A stretch of DNA of 64,000 nucleotides. Origin: Rheinheimera tangshanensis. Lineage in GTDB: Bacteria; Pseudomonadota; Gammaproteobacteria; Enterobacterales; Alteromonadaceae. The DNA is taken from positions 1 through 64,000 of the forward strand of contig NZ_BMLH01000005.1 of assembly GCF_014645135.1 (NCBI RefSeq), given 5' to 3'. The position numbers were made by a program, and so were the translations under genes. The notes beneath the pieces were generated by a model. It searched no databases. It saw nothing but the letters and a program-made list of their open reading frames with translations, and was not told the DNA's origin. Within the stretch, counting starts at the first letter, position 1; each line of letters opens with the position of its first letter. Positions 42,839 through 50,593 of the stretch are shown one piece after another.

Positions 42839-43375
42839 ATGAAAAAAATGAACACTCTTGCTGCAGCGGTGTTTGCTGCTACGCTGTTCAGCACTGCTGC
42901 AATGGCACAAGATACTTCAGCTGTTGATGCTGCAGTTGCTCAATACCCAACGCTGGTTACTCAGTATCAGGCTCAGGGTATGTCAGCTGCTGAAGCTGAA
43001 GCTGCTGCTGCACAAACTGTGGAAGCGAACCTGCAAGCTTTAATTGCTGCTGCTCCGGATGATGCAACTAAAGAAGCTTTAGTTGCTGCTGCTCTGGAAG
43101 CTGCTGCAACTATCGGTGAGTCAGCTGTATCCGCTGTAGCTTCTGCTGCTGCAGCTGCTGGTGTATCAGCTGATACTATCACTGCCATCGCTGCTGCAAC
43201 GCCTGGCGTGAACGTTGCGACTGTTGCTGCAGCTACTGCTGCAGGTCCAGGTGCTGGCGCAGGTGCAGGCGCTGGTGCGGGCGCGGGTGCTGGTACAGGC
43301 ACTGTTGGTGCTCCTGGTGGCGCTGGCTTCGGCGGCGGTTCAGGTGGCGGCGGCGGTACTGCTTCAGGCAACTAA
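42839..43375 (+). CDS. Secreted Ala/Gly-rich low-complexity protein
   Basis: I choose the ATG at 42839 (178 residues) because AAAAGGA precedes it at a good distance; an in-frame ATG at 42830 overlaps that site. A signal peptide ends at AMA-QDT near residue 23. Residues 25-130 are Ala-rich amphipathic helix (EAEAAAAQTVEANLQ, AAALEAAATIGES), and residues 136-178 are a Gly/Ala tail with GAGAG repeats and a GGGSGGGGG end. I know no close family. Residues 133-136 read TAAG, the motif cut by LapG in Pseudomonas LapA. It follows lapD by 18 bases, and a hairpin terminator comes after it. Silk- or matrix-like structural roles are possible but unproven. Confidence 0.8.
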   Translation: MKKMNTLAAAVFAATLFSTAAMAQDTSAVDAAVAQYPTLVTQYQAQGMSAAEAEAAAAQTVEANLQALIAAAPDDATKEALVAAALEAAATIGESAVSAVASAAAAAGVSADTITAIAAATPGVNVATVAAATAAGPGAGAGAGAGAGAGAGTGTVGAPGGAGFGGGSGGGGGTASGN

Positions 43376-43399
43376 GAGCTGTAACTGTTCAGTTATATG

Positions 43400-43426
43400 A
43401 GGGCCGCAAGGCCCTTAGTACTTTTT
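43400..43426 (+). terminator. Hairpin terminator after the Ala/Gly-rich gene
   Basis: AGGGCC (43400-43405) pairs with GGCCCT (43410-43415) over a GCAA tetraloop, followed by TAGTACTTTTT. It probably ends the lapG-lapD transcript unit. Confidence 0.65.
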
Positions 43427-43449
43427 ACCCTGATACATTTTGAGTATCG

Positions 43450-44820
43450 GTGCGATATGGAAAGCGCTCCCCGATGGCTACACGACAATATTTGTTTTCT
43501 CTGATCCGAGCCTTGTGTTGTTTCACCCTGGTCTGGTGCCCTATTCCTTTGGCAAGTAACAGACCCTGGGCATGGGCTATTCTTGAACTTCTGATCCTTG
43601 TTATTTTCAGTCTGCATTTAATTTCCGTCTATCGTGGCCGCTCTCCCTGGTTCGCCGGACTCTGGCAACAGCTTAGTCTTTTACCTTTTGTCGCCATACT
43701 GGCGGTGCTTGCTGCGCAGCTTTGGTCTCCGGTGTCCTGGTTAAGTACTGTGGACCCGAATCAAACAGAAATTCTTTGGGTTAAAACGCTGTGTTATGGC
43801 CTTTTTGCCTGGATGATCAGCAGCTATTTCCGTACAGACAGCCAGTTGAAGCTGCTGTGTTACATCATTGTTGCCAGTGGTGTATTTCAGGCCAGTTATG
43901 GTGCTATCCTGAATTTACAGGGCGCTGAAACGTCCCCCATTTTTGGCGTGCCCGAAGGCAACAGAGCCCGTGGATCTTTTGTTTATCAGAATCATTTTGC
44001 CAACTATTTGGCGATGACGCTGGCTTTGGGCGTGGGCTTGTTGATGGCTGAATTATCCAGCCGTGCTATGCAGTGGAACTGGCGTAATATCAGCCGTACT
44101 GTGCTGGAATCTATGCTCAGCACTAAAATTTTGTTGCGTCTGGCTTTGGTGATCATGGTAATCGGCCTCATCTTAAGCCGCTCCCGTATGGGCAACGCTG
44201 CCTTTTTCACTGCCCTGTTGGCAATCTCTTTGTATGCCATCTGGTTTTACAAAAATAAACCTGCACTGCTAAAACCTCTGGTGATCAGCATTTTTATACT
44301 GGATATGATTGCGGTAGGTTCTATTTTTGGTATTGAGAAACTGCAACAACGTTACGAAGAAACGTCGTTTTCATCTGAAACCCGTGACGAAGTTGTGCAG
44401 GATAGTCTGCCGATAGTGGCTGATGCGCCCTGGTTTGGTCATGGCGGTGGCAGTTTTTATACAGTGTTCCCTGGTTATCAACCTGGCCACTACTCAGCTT
44501 TTTATGATCACGCTCATAATGAATACCTGCAGTTTGCGATTGAACTGGGAGTTCCATTAACTGTCTTGCTTGGACTTTGGTTGTTGTGGATGCTGTGGCT
44601 GAATTTGCAAACCATGAGGCTAAGACAGAATAAACTCAGCAGAGGCATAGCGTTCGGCTGTTCCATTGCTATTGTTCATATGTTGATCCATAACCTGGTG
44701 GATTTTAATTTACAGGCACCTGCGAATGCGGTGCTCTTTATCACAGTGTTGTGTCTGAGCTGTATTGTATTTACGCGACAGGACAATAGAGGAATAAGTT
44801 CCACCCAGCCTGAAGCCTGA
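43450..44820 (+). CDS. O-antigen ligase / Wzy-like membrane protein
   Basis: The 456-residue protein has about ten hydrophobic segments and the Wzy_C loop signature: FGHGGGSFYTVFPGYQPGHYSAFYDHAHNEYLQFAIELGVP-type sequence near residues 330-370. RGSFVYQNHFANYLAMTLALG near 175-195 is the other conserved block. Start is a GTG at 43450, with an ATG at 43474 as a good alternative (GGAAAG upstream). The family transfers or polymerises undecaprenyl-linked glycans, and here its partner is unclear because no flippase or glycosyltransferase adjoins it. It lies after the lapGD unit and before a substrate-binding lipoprotein. Confidence 0.85.
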   Translation: MRYGKRSPMATRQYLFSLIRALCCFTLVWCPIPLASNRPWAWAILELLILVIFSLHLISVYRGRSPWFAGLWQQLSLLPFVAILAVLAAQLWSPVSWLSTVDPNQTEILWVKTLCYGLFAWMISSYFRTDSQLKLLCYIIVASGVFQASYGAILNLQGAETSPIFGVPEGNRARGSFVYQNHFANYLAMTLALGVGLLMAELSSRAMQWNWRNISRTVLESMLSTKILLRLALVIMVIGLILSRSRMGNAAFFTALLAISLYAIWFYKNKPALLKPLVISIFILDMIAVGSIFGIEKLQQRYEETSFSSETRDEVVQDSLPIVADAPWFGHGGGSFYTVFPGYQPGHYSAFYDHAHNEYLQFAIELGVPLTVLLGLWLLWMLWLNLQTMRLRQNKLSRGIAFGCSIAIVHMLIHNLVDFNLQAPANAVLFITVLCLSCIVFTRQDNRGISSTQPEA

Positions 44821-44892
44821 GGAACAAGGGATGTCTGTTTTTCGGCTGGATTTGATTTAGCAACCATTGAGTTGCAAGGATTGCACATTATT

Positions 44893-45867
44893 ATGGGGAA
44901 CTTGTTCGGGTTGTCACGTCGCCGGTTTTTACAACTGTGCGTGGCAAGCCCTTTGCTTTTGACTGCGGCTTCGGCCTGCGGCAGAAAAAAAGATTTTAGC
45001 CTTGGGGTGTATCAGCACCCTGGTCATGAAGCTTTTTATATCAGCGATCATTTCAATTTATTGCCCGATAACGTAATGCTGCGAAAAAGCCAGTCGGCAG
45101 AGGTGATTGTCAGTGCCATGCTCGCAGGTGAGCTGGATGCAGCCACTCTTGCACTGGACGAAGTGCTGACTTGTTTGGCCGCAGACATACCTTTGCAAGT
45201 GATCCTTATTCTTTCCCGCTCTTGTGGTGCAAATGTTTTGTTGTCCCGCCCCGAGCTGACCAGCGCAGCACAACTGAAAGGCAAAATCATAGCGCTGGAA
45301 TCTCGCGCAGTCTCTGAGTTATTGCTTGAACACTATTTGCAAAAATCCGGTTTGCAACGACAAGACATAGAAGTTGCTTATCTGCCTCAGCTCAAACAAT
45401 TAATGGCATGGGAAAATGGCCAAATTGATGCGGCTATCAACACGCCTCCGGTGTCGCATTACATCGAACGTACCGGTGCAAAACGGCTGTTTGATAGCAG
45501 TCAGTGCCCTGCCCTGATGTTCCAGGTGCTGGCCGTCAGAACAGACAGGGTGAACCTGCTTAGTGACATTCCGGCCCTGTTACTCAATAGCTATTATCTG
45601 GGACTGGATCATCTGCGGCTATTCTCCGGCGATAGCCTCAGGCGAACGGCCTTCTGGCGTAATCTGACGTTAAGTGAAACTACAAATTACTTTGCCAGTG
45701 TGCAGTATCCTGGTTTGGCTCAAAACATTGCTTTGCTGTCAGAGTCGGACGCCCTACACAAAGCGATGCAGCAGCTGATTCGCTTTATGCCCGCAGCGGC
45801 GCAACCCAAAATCTATAGCCCCGCTTTATTTGATACCGCAGCTTTACGTCAATTGGTGTTGAACTGA
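44893..45867 (+). CDS. Substrate-binding lipoprotein (NMT1/SsuA-like) with Tat-type signal
   Basis: I choose the ATG at 44893 (324 residues); an upstream TTG at 44872 also opens the frame. The start MGNLFGLSRRRFLQLCVAS has a twin-arginine-like motif, and LTAASAC provides a lipobox with Cys near residue 30. The rest resembles periplasmic binding proteins for sulfonates, nitrate or thiamine precursors (LGVYQHPGHEAFYISDHFN; AATLALDEVLTCLAAD; AWENGQIDAAINTPPVSHYIE). No ABC permease or ATPase gene is next to it. Instead, its stop overlaps the start of a sensor diguanylate cyclase, so it may act as a sensory ligand-binding partner. Confidence 0.82.
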   Translation: MGNLFGLSRRRFLQLCVASPLLLTAASACGRKKDFSLGVYQHPGHEAFYISDHFNLLPDNVMLRKSQSAEVIVSAMLAGELDAATLALDEVLTCLAADIPLQVILILSRSCGANVLLSRPELTSAAQLKGKIIALESRAVSELLLEHYLQKSGLQRQDIEVAYLPQLKQLMAWENGQIDAAINTPPVSHYIERTGAKRLFDSSQCPALMFQVLAVRTDRVNLLSDIPALLLNSYYLGLDHLRLFSGDSLRRTAFWRNLTLSETTNYFASVQYPGLAQNIALLSESDALHKAMQQLIRFMPAAAQPKIYSPALFDTAALRQLVLN

Positions 45868-48611
45868 TGAAGAACCTGATCTTTGGCCTGTTGTTGCTGT
45901 TCTGGCTACCGGCACCGGCATCTGCTTTAACAATCCGTTTTGCCGTAGTTACGCAAGATGCCCAACACAGTATGCAGCACTACGGTGCACTGCAGCTTTT
46001 CCTGCAAGCCCAGCTGGCGCCGGATCAAGTGCAACTCCTTGCTATTGACCCTGCTAACCAGGATTTAAACGATATCCAAAACAAAGCAGATTTTCTGCTA
46101 ACGGACCCCTACCATTACCTTAAACTAAAAGCCAAAGGTGCGGTGCGAGCTCCACTGCTAAGTCAGGTAACCTTGACCAAATCAGGTCAGTTTGATTTAG
46201 CAGGCGGGGTGATTTTTTGTCTGGCGTCGAATCCGCTCTGTGATTTGAGCTTTATCTCTCAGGCGAGGATCGCAACTGGCGGTCCCTCTTCATTTTTTAG
46301 CTATGTTGCTCAGGTAAAGGAGCTAAAACAACTGGACATTCAGTTGCCTGCACATAAGCTCAGTGCAGCCAAATCTGATCAGGCTGTGGTGGCCGAAGTA
46401 AAAAATAAACAGGTGGACATAGGTTTTGTCCGAACTGGCGTGCTGGAGAAGCTGATCGAACAAGGCCAGCTGACCGCCAATGAAATAAAACTGCTGAACA
46501 AGCAGGAACTGGCAGAACTACCAGTGCAAAGCTCCACCCGCCTTTATCCAGACTGGCCGGTAGTGATGATGCCCACTGTACAACCCGCCTTAGCCAGCCG
46601 GATGATGGCTGCGCTGCTGGCATGGGAAACACAAGCCAGAACTGACGGATCCTCAGAAGCTTTTGGTGCTGCAGCTGATTATCAGCCGGTTGAATATACC
46701 TTGCGAGAGCTGTCTTTGCCGCCTTATCAGGCAGAAGGGAAAAGCAGTTATCTGCATAGCTGGACTGATCACAGAGCAACTCTGGCCTTTGTTGTGGCAC
46801 TGCTGGTGTTGCTGCTGACGCTGTACATTGTATCCAGACAGAAACAGGCCAGACAAAGCCTGGTCAACGACAAGTTGCAACAGTTGAACCAACAACTGAT
46901 GTTGCACAAAACACAGATGAGTACAGTGCTGAATAATACAGTGCATGTGCTGTTGTTTGGTTTGGATATGCAAGGCCGTGTTGTGCATTTTAATGACAAT
47001 GCGCTGAAGCTTCTGCAGATCACTGCAGATAGCTTACAAGGGCAGTTTTTGATTGACTGGTTGCCTGAACCTGAGCAGAAATCAGTAGTGCAAACAGCGA
47101 TGCAACGCCTGCAGGATAAGCCTCAGGAGACTGTTGTGCTTAGCCTTAAGATACAGCTGGCCAGCGGCAAAGAATTGTATCTGGATTCCGATTTATTCCG
47201 TTTGCCCGGAGCGTCTGCTGAAAGTCCTCACTTTGTATTGCTCTGCACTGACGTGAGCCGGCGTCACTGGATAGAAAAACGTCTGCAAAAAAGCTTTAAA
47301 CGGCTGGATCAACTGATTGAGCGCAGCCCTTCTGTGATTTATGCCTTCGACCCTATCACAATGCGGCTGAATTACATTAGTCCAAACTGCTTTACGATGT
47401 ACTTAAAAAGCTCCATGGAAATCATGCGGATGGCCAATTGGTGGAATTTATCTGTGCATCCGGATAACCAGCAATTGATTGCGCAAAAGTTTATGGACTG
47501 GGCCAGCGCTGGTTACCCTGGTGTGCTGAAATACAGCTGTACTTTGGAACGTAATGTGGCTCATTCAGGACTTTATGCAGAGGATCCGCAGCTGAAACAT
47601 CAGTTGATCTGCATTGAAAACCAGTTGTGTGCCTTGCGAGACGAGCAAGGCCATGTCACTGAGGTCATAGGCTCACAATTGGATATTTCGGAACGTCACC
47701 ATGCACAAATGAAGCAAGAGCTGGCCGCCAGCGTATTTATTCAGGCCCGGGAAGGCATTTTTATCACAGATGCCAGTGGCACCATTCTGGATTTAAACCA
47801 CTCCTTTTGCCGCATTACCGGCTATACCGAAACTGAGGCATTGGGCCGCCATCTGGCACTTCTGGTAGCTTCGCAGTCGGATAAAGAGTATTTCGAAGCC
47901 TTATGGCAGGAACTGAGCCGGGCTGGTTTCTGGGAAGGCGAAATACAAGGAAAACGCAAAACCGGTGAATCTATCGTGTTAGCGCTGACGATTTCCGTGG
48001 TGCGCGATGTGCAGCATCAGGCCGTGCATTATGTGGCTTTGTTTTCTGATATTACGGTGCAAAAAGCTCAGGAAGATAAGCTCCGTGTTATTGCCCATTT
48101 TGATGCGCTGACTGGCTTACCCAATCGTTTGTTGTTGAAAGATAGAATTGCGCAAAATATGGCGCTCACCAAACGCAAAAAGAAACTAATGGCCGTTATT
48201 TTTATTGATATCGACGGTTTCAAAGAGGTGAATGACAGTTTGGGTCATGAAGCCGGTGACTGTTTGCTGGTTGAACTGGCCAACAGGATGCGTGGTTTAA
48301 TGCGCGAAAACGATACACTCGCCAGATTGGGCGGGGATGAGTTTATTGCTTTATTAACCGAATTACCCAGCGAAGCTGATTGTATTCCGCTGATCGAACG
48401 TTTGCTCCAGAGCGTCAGTCAACCTGTTGATCTGCAAAAACAGCAGGCTAAAGTCAGCGCCAGTATTGGTATCACCTTTTATCCGCAGAAAAAGCCAGTG
48501 GATGATGCCACGTTAATAAGACAAGCCGATATGGCGATGTATCAGGCTAAACACTCGGGCAAAAACCAGTACGCGATTTTCAGCAACTCGGACAAAGAAC
48601 TCGTCAGTTAA
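45867..48611 (+). CDS. Sensor diguanylate cyclase with PhnD-like and PAS domains
   Basis: The 914-residue protein has a signal peptide (about 1-20), a PhnD/SsuA-like periplasmic binding domain (about 22-280), a membrane helix (FVVALLVLLLTLYIVSRQK, about 310-328), two or three PAS domains (for example LNNTVHVLLFGLD; QAREGIFITDASGTILDLNHSF) and a C-terminal GGDEF domain with intact LGGDEF at about 821-826. It should synthesise c-di-GMP in response to a periplasmic ligand. It overlaps the upstream substrate-binding gene (TGATG), and the two together look like a ligand-sensing pair. The C-terminus has no EAL domain. The stop codon overlaps the first base of palindromic element copy 3. Confidence 0.92.
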   Translation: MKNLIFGLLLLFWLPAPASALTIRFAVVTQDAQHSMQHYGALQLFLQAQLAPDQVQLLAIDPANQDLNDIQNKADFLLTDPYHYLKLKAKGAVRAPLLSQVTLTKSGQFDLAGGVIFCLASNPLCDLSFISQARIATGGPSSFFSYVAQVKELKQLDIQLPAHKLSAAKSDQAVVAEVKNKQVDIGFVRTGVLEKLIEQGQLTANEIKLLNKQELAELPVQSSTRLYPDWPVVMMPTVQPALASRMMAALLAWETQARTDGSSEAFGAAADYQPVEYTLRELSLPPYQAEGKSSYLHSWTDHRATLAFVVALLVLLLTLYIVSRQKQARQSLVNDKLQQLNQQLMLHKTQMSTVLNNTVHVLLFGLDMQGRVVHFNDNALKLLQITADSLQGQFLIDWLPEPEQKSVVQTAMQRLQDKPQETVVLSLKIQLASGKELYLDSDLFRLPGASAESPHFVLLCTDVSRRHWIEKRLQKSFKRLDQLIERSPSVIYAFDPITMRLNYISPNCFTMYLKSSMEIMRMANWWNLSVHPDNQQLIAQKFMDWASAGYPGVLKYSCTLERNVAHSGLYAEDPQLKHQLICIENQLCALRDEQGHVTEVIGSQLDISERHHAQMKQELAASVFIQAREGIFITDASGTILDLNHSFCRITGYTETEALGRHLALLVASQSDKEYFEALWQELSRAGFWEGEIQGKRKTGESIVLALTISVVRDVQHQAVHYVALFSDITVQKAQEDKLRVIAHFDALTGLPNRLLLKDRIAQNMALTKRKKKLMAVIFIDIDGFKEVNDSLGHEAGDCLLVELANRMRGLMRENDTLARLGGDEFIALLTELPSEADCIPLIERLLQSVSQPVDLQKQQAKVSASIGITFYPQKKPVDDATLIRQADMAMYQAKHSGKNQYAIFSNSDKELVS

Positions 48612-48665
48612 AAATGGGGTCAGATCACATTGTTAACTGTTAACAATGTGATCTGACCCCATTTT
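48611..48665. repeat. 55-bp palindromic element, copy 3 (between convergent genes)
   Basis: Perfect 27-base arms with a single central T at 48638. The left end overlaps the last base of the diguanylate cyclase stop, and the right end lies 2 bases from the minus-strand M14 peptidase stop, so the element forms the entire space between two convergent genes and can terminate both. Confidence 0.92.
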
Positions 48666-48667
48666 CA

Positions 48668-50440
48668 TTATTCGATGAGGATTGGATATTTCAGGTAATG
48701 CTGATCGTAGTATGGCAAACGCTGATACAACCATTGCAGCTTGGCTTGTGGGTCAGCAGAGAGCTTTTTGTCTTGCTTCAGCGCTTCGTCAAATTCTGCT
48801 TTGAGCTTTTTGTCCTGCTTCAGCGCAGTCTCAATCAGCGGCACTATGGCGTAGGTTTCAAAGTATTCAACCCGCTCAAACATACCCAGCATATAACCCC
48901 AGCTGAATAAAGAGTCTGGCGCTGTAGGTTCCAGTAAGGCAACAGCCAAAGCGCCTAACGGCTGATCGGTACTGACCCGGATTGAACCAGCTGGTAAGCG
49001 GATTTTTTGCCAGTTACGGCTAAATTCAGCTTTGACTGCAAAACGTCCTTCAAAAGGTTTGTTGGCAAACTCGTGTGAAGTGGCAGTTAATTGCTGTAAC
49101 TGAATGGTTTTTGGTGATTTTAAACTAGTAAATTGCACACCATGCAATGCCAGTTTGGCAATAACCTCTTGCTGCTCTGGTGGGATCCAATAGGCTTTTG
49201 GCACGTCAATTTCAGCAGCAGGTTCTTTTTCCCAATACACAGGTAGTTGCTCATAATTCAGTGGTTTACCTGTCCAAGTTTGATAAGTGACACCTGTGAT
49301 CGGATCTTTTTTCTGTACGGCTTCCACACCTTTAAATGCAATATAATCAGGGGTTTCACTGGCTTTCCAGGCGAGTATCTGACGTTCTGGCCGCGCATTT
49401 TCATCGGCTTTTTTCGCCAGTTTCAGCACAGTACCTTGTTGCTGTAGCAGTTTTAAACTTTGCTCCAACAAGACATAAGTGCCTAACACCCTTTGCTTAT
49501 AAGGCTTTAAGCTGTGATTTTCCACCAGTACTGTTGGGATATGACGCAAGTCACCATAGCCATTGGAAAAACGTGGAGAAGAGGTAGACCCAGCCAGGCC
49601 TTTACTGAAATCTGCACTGTTATGAGCAAATACCAGCGGACCCGGAATATGACCTGCAGCTGTGAGCGCCTGATCTACTTCAGGGCGGAAACTACTGGCA
49701 AGCCAACTGGCCGCGTTCGGGCTTAAAGCAGCAAAAGGCTCGTTAAAACCATAAGTGATGTCGTACTGGTAATCTTCACCGTCTGTTACATGGATATCCA
49801 GATACAGATCCGGTTTATAGCTATTGAGTAGTTTCAGTAGCGCCTGCATTTCAGGCGCTTCAGCTTTCATATAGTCACGGTTTAAATTCAGGTTTTGTGC
49901 TGTTGCACGCCAGCCCTGCAATTCAGGCCCGCGTTGATTCATGCGGTTGTATTTACCGCTGCGCTCATGACCATCAACCGAAAAAATTGGAATAAACAGC
50001 AAGTTGACGTCTTTTAACAAATCCGCTTTATCGCCATGCGCTATGTCACGCAGTAGCATTAAACCCGCATCTTTGCCGTCAATTTCACCACTGTGAATAC
50101 CAGCCTGCGCCAGTAACACTGGTTTATTGTCCCGCCCTATCATGTCGGGATCAGTGCCGGCTTTGACCAGATAAATAGCACGGCCCTGAGGGCTTTGCCC
50201 TATCACTTCAAGCTTAATCAATGAAGTACTGGCCGCCAGACGTTGCAGATAGTTGATCGTAGTTTCGTAGTCAGGCGTTTCAGACAAATCAGACACTTCA
50301 GCTGGGGTTACCCAGGGATGCTGCGCAGGTTTAATCAGACTTAAGGTCGCACCTTGCCAGTCAGGTAAAGGCGGCAGATGGTCAGCAGCAGTAACAGAAA
50401 AGACAAAGCTGCATGCCAGAGAAAGGGCTAGTTTTTTCAT
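48668..50440 (-). CDS. Secreted M14 family zinc carboxypeptidase-like protein
   Basis: I choose the ATG at 50438-50440 (590 residues, MKKLALSLACSFVFSVTA signal peptide); an upstream TTG would add three residues. M14 metallopeptidases remove C-terminal amino acids or trim peptidoglycan. The zinc ligands are visible as AGIHSGEIDG (HxxE) near residue 112 and the third His in LDIHVTDGEDYQYD near 217. A C-terminal domain of about 200 residues follows the catalytic one. The substrate cannot be predicted. It stands alone between two palindromic elements that lie at its stop and beyond its promoter. Confidence 0.88.
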   Translation of the reverse strand: MKKLALSLACSFVFSVTAADHLPPLPDWQGATLSLIKPAQHPWVTPAEVSDLSETPDYETTINYLQRLAASTSLIKLEVIGQSPQGRAIYLVKAGTDPDMIGRDNKPVLLAQAGIHSGEIDGKDAGLMLLRDIAHGDKADLLKDVNLLFIPIFSVDGHERSGKYNRMNQRGPELQGWRATAQNLNLNRDYMKAEAPEMQALLKLLNSYKPDLYLDIHVTDGEDYQYDITYGFNEPFAALSPNAASWLASSFRPEVDQALTAAGHIPGPLVFAHNSADFSKGLAGSTSSPRFSNGYGDLRHIPTVLVENHSLKPYKQRVLGTYVLLEQSLKLLQQQGTVLKLAKKADENARPERQILAWKASETPDYIAFKGVEAVQKKDPITGVTYQTWTGKPLNYEQLPVYWEKEPAAEIDVPKAYWIPPEQQEVIAKLALHGVQFTSLKSPKTIQLQQLTATSHEFANKPFEGRFAVKAEFSRNWQKIRLPAGSIRVSTDQPLGALAVALLEPTAPDSLFSWGYMLGMFERVEYFETYAIVPLIETALKQDKKLKAEFDEALKQDKKLSADPQAKLQWLYQRLPYYDQHYLKYPILIE

Positions 50441-50534
50441 TCGAAACAAATCCGTTTTTGGAGCTTTAAATCATATCGCCACAGTTTTTACCACTAACAG
50501 TTCACACATGCTATAGCTATACGCAGATAAACTT

Positions 50535-50591
50535 AAAAATGGGGTCAGATCACATTGTTAACTGTTAACAATGTGATCTGACCCCAATTTT
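50535..50591. repeat. Palindromic element, copy 4 (after the RND gene)
   Basis: A perfect 23-base-arm core (50540-50586, centre T at 50563) extended to 50535-50591 with one mismatched pair (A50539/A50587). It lies 2 bases from the stop of the RND transporter gene. This copy has drifted slightly from the other three intact copies. Confidence 0.88.
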
Positions 50592-50593
50592 AT

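Noticed and set aside
45048-45290. Antisense open frames within the binding-protein gene
   Set aside because: They are shadows of a gene with clear family signatures and lack start signals.
1540-50591. CRISPR repeats
   Set aside because: The palindromes are scattered singly at gene ends, tens of kilobases apart, with no spacer array or cas genes.
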